In this document: positions 1 through 11,338 of the stretch, piece after piece
Position numbering within the stretch: position 1 is the stretch's first letter
Layout of the letters: each line of letters opens with the position of its first letter
NCBI GenBank assembly: GCA_046331705.1
Contig: JAXLQJ010000007.1
Location: 124,001-188,000, forward strand
Direction: 5' to 3'
Length of the DNA stretch: 64,000 bases
Origin: JADJOY01 sp046331705 [NCBI: bacterium]
Lineage (GTDB): Bacteria > JADJOY01
Program-made: the position numbers and the translations under genes
Notes under the pieces: model-generated
The model's input: only the letters and a program-made list of their open reading frames with translations
What the model was told of the DNA's origin: nothing
Databases searched by the model: none

Positions 1-198
1 GGGCTTGCGCAGCTTGCGCAACGCCACGGGCGAGGGCCCGGGATCGAGCAAGAAGGCCTTGCCGATGACGATGCCGGGCGCGACCCCGATACCGTGCAGC
101 ACGATCGGCTCGCGCGCGAAGCTCGGCTTGTTCGCCGGCCGCGCGCGAGGCTGGGCCTTGCGCCTGCGCTGCTTAACGGTCTTCGCCGAAGCGGGCAT
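1..198 (-). CDS. ptsI: PTS Enzyme I, N-terminal fragment (runs off the window)
   Basis: Phosphoenolpyruvate-protein phosphotransferase transfers phosphate from PEP to HPr and starts the cytoplasmic PTS cascade. Only the first 66 codons are inside the window. After a basic leader of about 30 residues the frame reads IVLHGIGVAPGIVIGKA, the characteristic Enzyme I N-terminal strand (family form GIGVSPGIAIGKA). I chose the ATG at 198; it lies inside the end of ptsH, so the two genes overlap by 26 bp and are probably translationally coupled. It is the last visible gene of the rpoN/PTS cluster. The catalytic histidine domain and the PEP-binding domain lie outside, so integrity cannot be judged. Confidence 0.85.
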   Translation of the reverse strand, partial: MPASAKTVKQRRRKAQPRARPANKPSFAREPIVLHGIGVAPGIVIGKAFLLDPGPSPVALRKLRKP

Positions 199-448
199 CG
201 ATCAGTTCCTTCAAGGCGTTCATCGCCTGAGCGGCATCGTCGCCCTCGGCCTGCACGCGCAGCGGGCTACCGCATGGCGCAGCCAGGATCATCAGGTTCA
301 TGATGCTCTTGCCGTTGGCCGCCTCACCACGGTGGTGGACGGTGATCTTCGCCTTGAACCGGCTGGCCGTCTGGACGAACAGCGCGGCGGCGCGCGCGTG
401 CAGGCCCTTCTGGTTCCTGAGCGTGAGCGTCTCCTCGACCGCTTTCAC
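173..448 (-). CDS. ptsH: HPr phosphocarrier protein
   Basis: HPr (91 aa, usual length 85-90) accepts phosphate from Enzyme I and passes it to EIIA proteins. The active-site motif is GLHARAA with His17. The regulatory serine is Ser48 in NGKSIMNLM, the site HPr kinase acts on, and an hprK gene lies four genes upstream. The start is a GTG at 448 overlapping the stop of the EIIA gene (GTGA), with GGAG about 8 nt upstream. With both His and Ser sites present, this HPr can be controlled from two directions. No sugar-specific EIIB, EIIC or EIID gene is near, so the cascade looks regulatory rather than transporting. Confidence 0.95.
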   Translation of the reverse strand: MKAVEETLTLRNQKGLHARAAALFVQTASRFKAKITVHHRGEAANGKSIMNLMILAAPCGSPLRVQAEGDDAAQAMNALKELIDARFGEDR

Positions 449-870
449 CGAGCGTCTCCGACTGCATGCTTGCGCTGGGCCAAGACCTCGCTCGCGAGCT
501 GAATGTGTCGCTTGCCGTATTCCTTGAGCTGAGTCCCCAGCTCGGCGAGCGTACGCCCCGTCCGCGAGGTACTAATCTTCATCAACATCGGTAGATTCAC
601 TCCGGATAGCACATCGACTCGCCCTTCTTCGAGAAACGAGAGGCTCACGTTGGTCGAGGTGCCGCCGAAGAGGTCCGTGAGCACGAGCACGCCATGGCCC
701 GCCTCGACCGATTGGATCGCCGCCTCGATCGTGGGCCGGATCTGATGCAGCGCCGCCTCGGGCGGCACCTCCACCGCCACGAAGCGCTCGAGCGGCCCCA
801 CGATGGACTCGACGGCGCTCTTGAGCTCGACGCCCAATCGGCCATGGGCCACGATCACGATTCCGACCAC
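445..870 (-). CDS. PTS mannose-family EIIA domain protein
   Basis: A 141-residue single-domain EIIA of the mannose/fructose (EIIA-Man) family. It begins MVGIVIVAHG, where His9 matches the phosphorylated histidine of ManX-type EIIA, and contains the family signature VLVLTDLFGGTSTN. An open frame continues upstream to 1152, but that part is the antisense shadow of rapZ. The GTG at 870 has GGGAG 7 nt upstream and places the histidine correctly. It lies 16 bp after rapZ and overlaps ptsH by 4 bp. No EIIB/C/D partners are present, so it probably accepts phosphate as a signalling output. Its target is not visible here. Confidence 0.9.
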   Translation of the reverse strand: MVGIVIVAHGRLGVELKSAVESIVGPLERFVAVEVPPEAALHQIRPTIEAAIQSVEAGHGVLVLTDLFGGTSTNVSLSFLEEGRVDVLSGVNLPMLMKISTSRTGRTLAELGTQLKEYGKRHIQLASEVLAQRKHAVGDAR

Positions 871-886
871 GTCGCGCTCCCGCCTC

Positions 887-1759
887 TCACGTCGTCGCCG
901 CGGGCACCGCGTCCCGATGGCGGACCGAAAACTTACACGATTCGACGTCCTTGAGACGCTCGCCGAGCGCCTCCACGATCGCCACCGAGCGGTGCTTGCC
1001 GCCGGTGCAGCCCACGGCGATCGAGACCAGGTGCTTCCCCTCGCGGTGGTAGCGCGGCAGCAGGAAGCGCAGCAACCCCTCGACGTGGGCGAGGAAGGCC
1101 TCGGCCTCGCCGCCGCGAAACACGAAGGTTCGCACCCGCGGCTCCCGCCCATCGTGGTCGCGCAGCTCGGCCTCGTAGTGCGGATTGGGCAGGAACCGCA
1201 CGTCGAACACCACGTCGGCGTCCTGCGGCAGGCCGTTGCGGAAGCCGAACGACACCAACGCGACCTCGAGCGCCGGAATGCGATCGCGGCCGAACTCTTC
1301 CTGAACGATGCGGCGCAGCGCGTGGACGTTGAGCGAGGAGGTGTCGATCACCCGCTGCGCCATCGCCCGGAACTCGCCCAGCAGCAACCGCTCGTGGGCG
1401 ACGCCGTTCACGATCGACGAGGAGTCGAGGGGATGCGCGCGGCGTACCTCGCGGAAGCGCCGCACCAGGCCCTCCTCACTGCATTCCAGGAAGACCACGG
1501 TGAGCGACGAGACCTCGTCGCGCACGGCGCGCAGCTCGTCGGGAGCGCTGCCCAGGAAGCTCCCCTCGCGGACGTCCATCACCACCAGCACGCGCTCGAG
1601 CTGGGGGCTCGAGCCCTTCGCCAGCTGCACGAAGTCACCGAGCAGCGGCGCCGGCAGGTTGTCGACGCAGTAGTAACCGAGGTCCTCGAACGCCTTGGCG
1701 ACGGTCGTCTTCCCCGAGCCGGAGAGCCCGGTCACGACCACGAGGTTCAGCCCTTCCAC
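887..1759 (-). CDS. rapZ: RapZ/YvcJ-type nucleotide-binding protein (RNase adaptor family)
   Basis: A 290-residue protein of the RapZ family, close to the usual 285. The N-terminal P-loop is GLSGSGKTT (residues 11-19), followed by CVDNLP, a family hallmark. The C-terminal domain carries GCTGGKHRSV (250-259), the conserved metabolite- or RNA-binding element. In enterobacteria RapZ guides RNase E to the sRNA GlmZ to control glucosamine-6-phosphate synthesis, and the gene sits beside ptsN and HPr-like genes as it does here. I chose the GTG at 1759, which overlaps hprK by 13 bp; the longer open frame to 2761 is an hprK shadow. Whether it acts on an sRNA in this organism is unknown. Confidence 0.95.
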   Translation of the reverse strand: MEGLNLVVVTGLSGSGKTTVAKAFEDLGYYCVDNLPAPLLGDFVQLAKGSSPQLERVLVVMDVREGSFLGSAPDELRAVRDEVSSLTVVFLECSEEGLVRRFREVRRAHPLDSSSIVNGVAHERLLLGEFRAMAQRVIDTSSLNVHALRRIVQEEFGRDRIPALEVALVSFGFRNGLPQDADVVFDVRFLPNPHYEAELRDHDGREPRVRTFVFRGGEAEAFLAHVEGLLRFLLPRYHREGKHLVSIAVGCTGGKHRSVAIVEALGERLKDVESCKFSVRHRDAVPAATT

Positions 1760-2706
1760 GAGCGGCCCTTCCCGCGGATCGCGCGCATCACCTTCTGCTC
1801 GAAGCGGATGGCCGAGTGGTGCCCCATGTTCTTGAGCGCCTGGTTGCGCGCCGCCACCTCGAGGATGGTGCCCAGGTTCCGCCCCGGGCTCACCGGCACC
1901 GCGACCGAGGGCAGCGCCACACCGAGGATTTCGCGCGTGCCCTCGTCGACGCCGAGCCGGTCGATGGGCGTCTCGACACGCCACGGCACCAGGTCCACCA
2001 CAAGCCCCACGTCGCTCTTGTCCTGCACCGCCGCGGGGCCGAAGAGATCCAGCAGGTTGAGGATGCCGAGGCCGCGGATCTCCAGGTGGTGGCGCGCGAT
2101 CTCCGGACCGGACCCGACGATCCGGTTGCCCACGCGGCGCAGCTCGACCAGGTCGTCCGCCACCAGCCGATGCCCGCGCAGCACCAGCTCGAGCACCGCC
2201 TCGCTCTTGCCGACCCCGCTCTCGCCGAGGATCAAGAGGCCGATGTCGTAGACCTGCGCCAGCCCGCCGTGGACTCGCATCGAGGGCGCGAGCCGATGGG
2301 CCAGGTACGCCTCGAGAGCGCTCGCGACCTCGCCGGTGGAGAGCGACGTGACCACCACCGCGAGCCCGGCGCGGCCGAGATCGCGGAGCCACGGCGCGGG
2401 GACGCGACCGCCCTCCGTCAGCACCAGCACCGGCACCCGCGCCTCGGCCAGCTTGCGCGCCTGCGCTGCCAGCGAAGCCGCGTCCAGCCCCGCCAGGTAG
2501 CCAGCCTCGGTCGCGCCCGCGAGCGTGACGGAGTCGTCCCGCAGGTGCGCGGTGTAGCCACTCGCCGCCAGCCCCAGGCGCTGGATCATCGGCGAGGTGA
2601 TCGCGCGCGACAGCCCCTTGCGGCCCGCCTTGAGCGAGAGCGCGAGCTCCGAGCTGCGCCCCCAGTTGAGGAGCTCGGCGATCTCGAGCGGGCTCGGCTC
2701 GGTCAT
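1747..2706 (-). CDS. hprK: HPr(Ser) kinase/phosphorylase
   Basis: A bifunctional enzyme (319 aa) that phosphorylates or dephosphorylates the regulatory serine of HPr. The N-terminal half is the family's receiver-like domain. The catalytic half has the conserved histidine region RVHGGL (His146), a Walker A loop GESGVGKSE (161-169), and the HprK signature LEIRGLGILNL (208-218). ATG at 2706 is preceded by GTGAGG. In Firmicutes HprK serves CcpA-dependent catabolite control. In proteobacterial clusters like this, with EIIA-Ntr and RapZ, it is thought to tune a regulatory PTS. The target Ser48 in the ptsH of this cluster is present, so the pair is complete. Confidence 0.97.
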   Translation of the reverse strand: MTEPSPLEIAELLNWGRSSELALSLKAGRKGLSRAITSPMIQRLGLAASGYTAHLRDDSVTLAGATEAGYLAGLDAASLAAQARKLAEARVPVLVLTEGGRVPAPWLRDLGRAGLAVVVTSLSTGEVASALEAYLAHRLAPSMRVHGGLAQVYDIGLLILGESGVGKSEAVLELVLRGHRLVADDLVELRRVGNRIVGSGPEIARHHLEIRGLGILNLLDLFGPAAVQDKSDVGLVVDLVPWRVETPIDRLGVDEGTREILGVALPSVAVPVSPGRNLGTILEVAARNQALKNMGHHSAIRFEQKVMRAIRGKGRSWKG

Positions 2707-2822
2707 CGTGCCTCACGCGCCGCGCGCGCGCCGCGTCGAGGACGGGAGCGGCTCGTCGCACGCCCCGAGCGCTCCTCGGCGGCGCTCGCGGCGGCGGGCT
2801 CGATCGGGTTCGCGCGCCTCAT

Positions 2823-3293
2823 CTAGCTCACGTCGTCCGCGTGGCAGAGCACGTTCCAGAGCTCGTCGCCCGAGGTCGCGGCGAGCAGCGCCGCGCGCAC
2901 GTCCGCGTTGCGCAGCACGCGGGCGACCCGCGCCAACGCCTTCAAGTGCAGCGGAAGCGCGGCCGGGGAATCCGGCGCGGCGAGCACGAAGAAGAGGTGC
3001 GAGCGCTCGCCGCTCGGCGCGCCGAACGCGACCCCCTCCCGGCTCCGCGCGAAGCATCCCACGATGCGCGGCAAGCCCAGCAGCTTGGCGTGCGGGATCG
3101 CCACACCGTGCTCGAGCCCGGTGCTCGGCCCCAGGGTCTCGCGAAGCTCGAGAGCGCGATGGAGCGCGTCCGCCGCGACACCGGGGAAATCGCGCGCCAG
3201 GCACTCGGCCAGCTCGCGCAGCACCTCGGACTTGGTGGTGCCCGCGAGATCGGCGATCACGCGCTTCGGCTCGAGCAGCTCGGCGATTCGCAT
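2823..3293 (-). CDS. ptsN: EIIA-Ntr family PTS regulatory protein
   Basis: A 156-residue EIIA of the nitrogen-PTS/fructose family. The phosphorylated histidine is His68 in HGVAIPHAK, the diagnostic motif of PtsN-type proteins. The gene lies between rpoN and hprK, the standard ptsN position. PtsN typically regulates potassium transport and other processes through protein-protein contacts; a kup potassium transporter occurs elsewhere in this window, but nothing links them directly. The ATG at 3293 has a weak AGGG upstream. A gap of 116 bp separates it from hprK. The ribosome hibernation factor gene (hpf) that usually lies between rpoN and ptsN is absent. Confidence 0.93.
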   Translation of the reverse strand: MRIAELLEPKRVIADLAGTTKSEVLRELAECLARDFPGVAADALHRALELRETLGPSTGLEHGVAIPHAKLLGLPRIVGCFARSREGVAFGAPSGERSHLFFVLAAPDSPAALPLHLKALARVARVLRNADVRAALLAATSGDELWNVLCHADDVS

Positions 3294-3315
3294 CAGCCCT
3301 CGGTTCGACCGGCGA

Positions 3316-3329
3316 CGCCGGGCCCGGCG
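3316..3329. repeat. 14-bp perfect GC palindrome between rpoN and ptsN
   Basis: CGCCGGGCCCGGCG is a perfect palindrome in the 128-bp rpoN-ptsN spacer, the place where hpf would normally be. It could fold into a short hairpin in the transcript, but there is no T-run after it on the minus strand. It may be a processing or attenuation element, or simply chance in very GC-rich DNA. Confidence 0.35.
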
Positions 3330-3421
3330 GTTCGTGGACCGGCGTTATGCCGTCCGGCGCGGCCTACGACAAGGGGTGAACCCGCCCATCCGCGCGACCT
3401 CGGGGCCGAGCGCGGCGCGGA

Positions 3422-5002
3422 TCAGGTGTAACGCTTGCGCTTGGCCGACGAGAGCAATCCCAGCATCTCGCGGTACTTCGTCACGGTGCGCCGCGCGATG
3501 TCCATGCCGTGCTTGTCCTTGAGGATCTGCACGATGCGCTGGTCGCTGAGCGGTCGCTCGGCGTCCTCGGCAGCGATGAGCTGACGGATCTTTTCCTTGA
3601 CGCTCTCGGCCGCGAAGCCGTCGCCGCCGTCCACGCTCTGAATGCTGGTGTTGAAGAAGTACTTGAGCTCGAAGATCCCTTGCGGCGTGTGGACGTATTT
3701 GTTGGTGGTGACCCGGCTCACGGTCGATTCGTGCATGCCGATGTCGTCGGCCACGTCCTTGAGCACCATCGGTCGCAGGTGCTCGACGCCGTGCTCCAGG
3801 AAGTCGGTCTGGAAGCGGACGATGCTCTCGGTGACCTTGAAGATGGTGCGGCGCCGCTGCTCGATGCTCTTGATGAGCCACTGGGCGTTCTTGAGCTTTT
3901 CCTTGATGTAGTCGCGCGCTTCCTTGTTCGACGAGTCGCGGTCGAGGACCTGGCGGTAATACGAGCTGACGCGCAGCTTCGGCAGGCCGTCGTCGTTGAG
4001 CTGGACGACGAACTCGTCCCCGACCTTGTGGATGTAGATGTCGGGAGTGATGTAGCGCGGCGCGTCGCCCGAGTAGGTGCGCGCGGGCTTGGGATTGAGC
4101 GACTGAAGGCGCTTGAGCTCCTCGAAGACCCGCTCGGGAGGCACGTCGAGCGCCTTGGCGATCTGCTTGTAGCGGCGGCGCTCGAGGTCGGGCAGATGGT
4201 TCTCGATGATGGCGATCAGATGGGTCGCCTCGGGCATGCGGACGCGCGCCTGAACCAGCAGGCATTCGCGCAGGTCGCGAGCGCCCACGCCCAGCGGGTC
4301 GAAGAGCTGGATGCGCAGCAGCACCCGCAGCACCTCGTCCTCGGGCACGTCGAGGCGCGCGGCGATGCTGGCCACGTCGTCGGCGAGGTAGCCGTTCGGG
4401 TCGAGGTTGCCGACGATCTCGGCGCCGATCCGCTCGTCGAGCTCGCTCGGCATCTCGAGCCTGAGCTGCTCGAGGAGGTGGTCGGCGAGCGCGGAGGGAC
4501 GCGTGAGCATGCTCTCGAACGACGGCCGGTCCTCGTCGGATTCCGACTCGCGAGCCGGCGCGAAGCTCTCGGACGTGAAGCTCGCGTTCAGGTACTCCCG
4601 CCAGTCGATGTCGTCGGAGGGCTCGGAGTCGCCGGCGGCGCTGGGTGGCTCGGCTTCCGCCGTGGGCAGGAACTCGTCCGTCGCCGGCAGCGCCCCGTCG
4701 GCCACATCCGAGAGATCGCCGAAGTCCTGCGCCTCGGCCGCGGTGGTGTCGGGGGCCTCCGGCGGCTCCGGCACGTCGCTCGGCTCGCCTTCGTTGCCCT
4801 CCCGGAGCTCGATCGAGCTCAGCTCGTCGGGGGCCTCGAGCGTCGCCGCCTCCTCCAGCGCGGGATTGGATTCCAGCTCCTGCTGGATGGTTTCCGCCAG
4901 CTCGAGGCGCGAGAGCTGCAGCAGCTTGATCGCCTGCTGGAGCTGGGGCGTCATCACCAGCGTCTGGGTCTGCTTGAGATGAAGGCGAAGCTCGAGGCTC
5001 AT
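3422..5002 (-). CDS. rpoN: RNA polymerase sigma-54 factor
   Basis: Sigma-54 (526 aa) directs RNA polymerase to -24/-12 promoters and needs AAA+ activators. Region I (about 1-50) is glutamine- and leucine-rich, as needed for activator response (LKQTQTLVMTPQLQQAIKLL). Region II (about 53-150) is a long acidic linker. The core-binding domain follows, then an HTH region, and the RpoN box ARRTVTKYRE is at about 503-512, near the C-terminus. The ATG at 5002 has no strong Shine-Dalgarno. It heads the PTS cluster, and a candidate promoter lies 75-110 bp upstream. No bacterial enhancer-binding activator gene is present in this window. Confidence 0.98.
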   Translation of the reverse strand: MSLELRLHLKQTQTLVMTPQLQQAIKLLQLSRLELAETIQQELESNPALEEAATLEAPDELSSIELREGNEGEPSDVPEPPEAPDTTAAEAQDFGDLSDVADGALPATDEFLPTAEAEPPSAAGDSEPSDDIDWREYLNASFTSESFAPARESESDEDRPSFESMLTRPSALADHLLEQLRLEMPSELDERIGAEIVGNLDPNGYLADDVASIAARLDVPEDEVLRVLLRIQLFDPLGVGARDLRECLLVQARVRMPEATHLIAIIENHLPDLERRRYKQIAKALDVPPERVFEELKRLQSLNPKPARTYSGDAPRYITPDIYIHKVGDEFVVQLNDDGLPKLRVSSYYRQVLDRDSSNKEARDYIKEKLKNAQWLIKSIEQRRRTIFKVTESIVRFQTDFLEHGVEHLRPMVLKDVADDIGMHESTVSRVTTNKYVHTPQGIFELKYFFNTSIQSVDGGDGFAAESVKEKIRQLIAAEDAERPLSDQRIVQILKDKHGMDIARRTVTKYREMLGLLSSAKRKRYT

Positions 5003-5078
5003 CAGGTGCGCCCAGTCGAGGGGTTCGAGAGCGTGTTCATTCGAGGCGGCGGGGCCCTACGCCCCGGCACATGCCGTG

Positions 5079-5109
5079 AGTCTAGCACTGCCCGCAGCCG
5101 AGCGTGCAA
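5079..5109 (-). promoter_or_regulatory. Candidate promoter for rpoN
   Basis: Reading the minus strand, TTGCAC (5109-5104) is followed after 19 nt by TAGACT (5084-5079), which is preceded by TGC, giving an extended -10 element. The implied transcription start is about 70 nt upstream of the rpoN ATG. The spacer is longer than ideal, so activity would depend largely on the extended -10. Confidence 0.4.
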
Positions 5110-5215
5110 TGTGTATGCCTTCCCGCAGAATTGCCGTACTTTGCGAATAATCCAGTGCTATTGATGATGTTCGGCGCACCGGGGCGGTGGGCCGTGCAAT
5201 CGCGACGGGCCAGGA

Positions 5216-5231
5216 TGCCAGGGTCCTGGCA
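5216..5231. repeat. Inverted repeat between lptB and rpoN
   Basis: TGCCAGG and CCTGGCA are separated by only two bases (GT), giving a near-palindrome of 16 bp in the 256-bp lptB-rpoN spacer. It lies 27 bp beyond the lptB stop. It is either an operator for rpoN or part of a weak transcript-end hairpin; no T-run follows on the minus strand. Confidence 0.4.
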
Positions 5232-5258
5232 CGACCGTCACGCAATTTGCATCCGCCC

Positions 5259-6031
<773 letters not shown>

Positions 6032-6035
<4 letters not shown>

Positions 6036-7147
6036 CTCCCACCTCGCGGGCTCGGCAGCACTTGCAGCGGCGCGCTGCCGCCCGGTCCGAGATTCGAGTT
6101 CACGAAGGTCTCGACGCGACTCGAGGGCGCTCCCAGGCAGCGCAGCTCGTCGCGCCCCTGGTCATACTCGATGCGCTGGCAGCGCAGCTCGTCCTTGTCG
6201 TGGCGCGCGATGGCCGGCTTGCCAGTCAGCACGACGCGCTGGTTCGCGCGCTGGAAGTCCCCGGTGTCCGCGCTCACGCTGCGCCCCGTCTGCACGATCT
6301 CGACGCCGCCTCGTGCCATCGCCGAATCCACTTCCTTGTTGTTCGCGTCGAATCGGATCACCAGCTCCTGACAGCTCAGCGTCACGTCGCCGCGGGTCGC
6401 GACGACGCTGCCCGTGTACGTGGCGACGTGCTCGTTGCGGCGCGCGTCGAAGCGTTCGGCGCGTACCATCAGGGGAAGCTTGGGGTCCGACTTCGCCGCG
6501 GCCTTGGGCGCGCCGCTCGCGCGCGGCGCTGCACCGAGCTCGGGTGGCCCGAAGTCCAGCGTGCTGGTGCCGTTCGACTGGATCGTGGTGCGCACCGGCC
6601 GCTCGGTGGCGCCTTCCACGAACATGCGTTGCTCGGCGAGGAAGATCTTGGCGCGATCGCCCCGGATCTCGTTCTCGCCCTGCCAGATGCGCACGTCCTT
6701 GCTGAGCGTGATGGTCTGGCGCTCGCGCGCGAGCTCGGCGAGGCCGGCGGTGGCCACCCGATCGGCCGAGTTGAACTTGACGTTCCCCTCGCAGGTTCCT
6801 TCGCGGATCTGGTTGTCCTCGGTGTAGCGCAAGGTCAGCACGTCGCAGGCGAGCTTGGTATCCGCCTGCGTCGCCTCGACGTTGCCCTCGTAGCGCAGCG
6901 TGCGGCTCGCGTTCTGCAGCAGGAACGAGCCCGCGCGGATCTCGATCGGCCCACCCTTCGACGAGAAGAGCTCCCCGGCGAGGAACCCGCCTCCCGATTC
7001 GGTCGCAGCCGCTGCCGGGGGCGGCGTGCTCGGTGCGCGGGCGGCGGGCGCCTGGGCGCGAGCGAGCGCCGCCGGCAGGATCGCGACGGCAAACAGGACG
7101 GTGCACCGTGCCCTGCACCACGCGATGGAGCGTCGGCTCGAGCTCAT
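6032..7147 (-). CDS. lptA: LptA-like periplasmic LPS bridge protein with two OstA domains
   Basis: A 371-residue protein, about twice the length of E. coli LptA (185 aa). After a signal peptide (about 1-32, ending ALARA) come two OstA/LptA beta-jellyroll repeats. The first (about 55-170) has [34 protein letters not shown]; the second (about 225-345) has [34 protein letters not shown] proline/alanine linker (about 200-222) lies between them. LptA forms the bridge carrying LPS across the periplasm. Two fused jellyrolls would give a covalent LptA dimer. It overlaps lptB and lptC by 4 bp each, so the three are translationally coupled. Alternative: an N-terminal LptD-like fragment, but no barrel is present. 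Confidence 0.88.
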
Positions 7148-7791
7148 CCCGTCACCGGACGCGGCTGGCGCGGACGGGGTTTGGCGCGGGTCGGCGATCC
7201 GCCTGCAGGCGCCGATCCCGCGTCCTCGCTCGCCGCGGCCCGCGCCTTGGGCTCGATGCGCGTGTAGACCGCGCTACGCAGCCGCATCGCCTGCGCCTCG
7301 ACGTCCACGTCGAGGCCGGTACCGGTCACCTCGATCCCGCGCCCCACGATCTTGACGGGATCGTCCGAGGTGATCCGGTGCGCCTGCGACGAATAGTGCG
7401 CGGTGTCCGTGCGCAGCGACATGTCCGCGGACGTCACGGTCACGTTGCCGCTCAGATCGATCTCCCAGGCGTCGGTGTCGGCGTCGGCGCGCTCGCTGGT
7501 CATGACGAGCTCGCCCTCGCCGCTCGAACGATAGACGATCTTCACGTCGGTGCAGCTCGCACGCTTGGTCTCCTCCGAGGATCGGCACGCGCCGAGCCAG
7601 AGGTCCCACGCCTGCGCCGGGTCCGTCAGGTGGATCTTCTGGCCGAGCGCCTCGGCCGCCTTGAGCCCAGCGGACCGCGCCAGGTCGCTCGCGGTCTCGT
7701 TTCGCTCGGGCATCACCACGGCCAGCACCAGGATCACGGCGAGCAGGCCGCTGGCGCCCAGCAACAACGCCTTCCATCGTCTCTGGTTCAT
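7144..7791 (-). CDS. lptC: LPS export system protein LptC
   Basis: A 215-residue bitopic protein. A single transmembrane helix (about 8-27, ALLLGASGLLAVILVLAVVM) anchors a periplasmic OstA-like domain (about 80-180) with alternating strands such as GELVMTSERADADT and NVTVTSADMSLRTDTA. LptC receives LPS from LptBFG and passes it to LptA. The C-terminal 30 residues are Pro/Arg-rich and probably disordered. Identity rests on topology and on position directly before lptA and after kdsD, the usual order. It overlaps lptA by 4 bp and begins 31 bp after kdsD ends. Sequence divergence is normal for this family. Confidence 0.85.
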   Translation of the reverse strand: MNQRRWKALLLGASGLLAVILVLAVVMPERNETASDLARSAGLKAAEALGQKIHLTDPAQAWDLWLGACRSSEETKRASCTDVKIVYRSSGEGELVMTSERADADTDAWEIDLSGNVTVTSADMSLRTDTAHYSSQAHRITSDDPVKIVGRGIEVTGTGLDVDVEAQAMRLRSAVYTRIEPKARAAASEDAGSAPAGGSPTRAKPRPRQPRPVTG

Positions 7792-7822
7792 GGTGCGGGA
7801 TGCCCGGGGTCGCGAGCGCGCC

Positions 7823-8836
7823 CTACGCCACTCCCGCGCGCAGCAGATCGTGCAGGTGCAGCACCCCCATCACCCGCCGAGGCTGACGCGGATGGCGCAC
7901 CAGCAACACCGTGATCTGGTGGTGCTCGAGGACCCGCAGCGCCTCGCCCGCGAGCACGTCGGGCTCGACGCATTTCGGGTGCGGCGTCATCACGTCGCCG
8001 GCGCGCAGCTCGAGAACGTCCCGATGGCGCTCGAGCGCGCGCCGCAGGTCGCCATCGGTCAGGATCCCGCACAGCCGGTCGCGCGCGTCGACGACGGCCG
8101 CCGCCCCCAGGTGCTTGGCCGTGATCTCGACGATCACGTCGCGCATCGACGAATCGAGCCGCACCTTCGGGATCGTCTCGCCCACGTGCATCAGGTCGGA
8201 CACCTTCAGGAAGAGCTGCCGGCCGAGGCTTCCCCCCGGGTGGCGGACGGCGAAGTCCTCGGGGCGGAAGCCGCGCTCGACGAGCAGCGCCATGGCCAGC
8301 GCGTCGCCCATCGCCAGCGCGGCGGTGGTGCTCGCCGTCGGAGCGAGCCCGAGCGGGCACGCCTCCACGTCCACGCTCACGTCGAGAACGACGTCGCCGG
8401 CGCGGGCGAGGCTCGACGCGACTCCGCCAGTCATCACCACCAGCGGGCAGCCGAGACGCTTGATCACCGGCAGGATCCGCACCAGCTCCTCGGTCTCGCC
8501 GCTGTTCGAGAGCCCCACCACCACGTCCTGGCGGGTGAGCATCCCGAGGTCGCCGTGCTGCGCTTCCGCTGGGTGCAGGAAGAACGCGGGCGTGCCGGTG
8601 CTGGCGAGCGTGGAGGCGATCTTCCGGCCCACCAGGCCGGATTTCCCCATGCCGCTCACGGCGACCTTGCCCTTGCACGCGCGCACGATCTCCACGGCGC
8701 GCGTGAACGACTCGTCGAGACGCCCGGCGAGCGCCTGGAGGGCGCGCGCTTCGATCTCGAGCACGCGCCGTCCCTCGACGAGCGCCTGTGGGCTCCGCGC
8801 GCGGCCGGATCGTCGCTCGGGCGGATGGCGGGGCAC
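7823..8836 (-). CDS. kdsD: D-arabinose 5-phosphate isomerase (KdsD/KpsF family)
   Basis: Converts ribulose 5-phosphate to arabinose 5-phosphate, the first step of Kdo synthesis. The 337-residue product has an N-terminal SIS domain with VAVSGMGKSGLVGRKIASTL and the signature FFLHPAEAQHGDLGM, then a pair of CBS domains (last about 120 residues, including GILTDGDLRR). I chose the GTG at 8836, which has GGGAGG 7 nt upstream; the frame continues upstream to 9001 but overlaps kdsA there. It is 28 bp downstream of kdsA. KdsC, the Kdo-8-phosphate phosphatase often placed here, is missing from this cluster. Confidence 0.95.
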   Translation of the reverse strand: MPRHPPERRSGRARSPQALVEGRRVLEIEARALQALAGRLDESFTRAVEIVRACKGKVAVSGMGKSGLVGRKIASTLASTGTPAFFLHPAEAQHGDLGMLTRQDVVVGLSNSGETEELVRILPVIKRLGCPLVVMTGGVASSLARAGDVVLDVSVDVEACPLGLAPTASTTAALAMGDALAMALLVERGFRPEDFAVRHPGGSLGRQLFLKVSDLMHVGETIPKVRLDSSMRDVIVEITAKHLGAAAVVDARDRLCGILTDGDLRRALERHRDVLELRAGDVMTPHPKCVEPDVLAGEALRVLEHHQITVLLVRHPRQPRRVMGVLHLHDLLRAGVA

Positions 8837-8864
8837 GCGTGACCTCCCTCGGGCGGCGGGGCGT

Positions 8865-11338
<2,474 letters not shown>

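Noticed and set aside
5227-5250. TGGCAC next to TTTGC, considered as a sigma-54 (-24/-12) promoter before rpoN or lptB
   Set aside because: The GG-to-GC spacing is not the required 10 bp; at the proper distance the sequence is TCAC, not TTGC. It also points away from both adjacent minus-strand genes.
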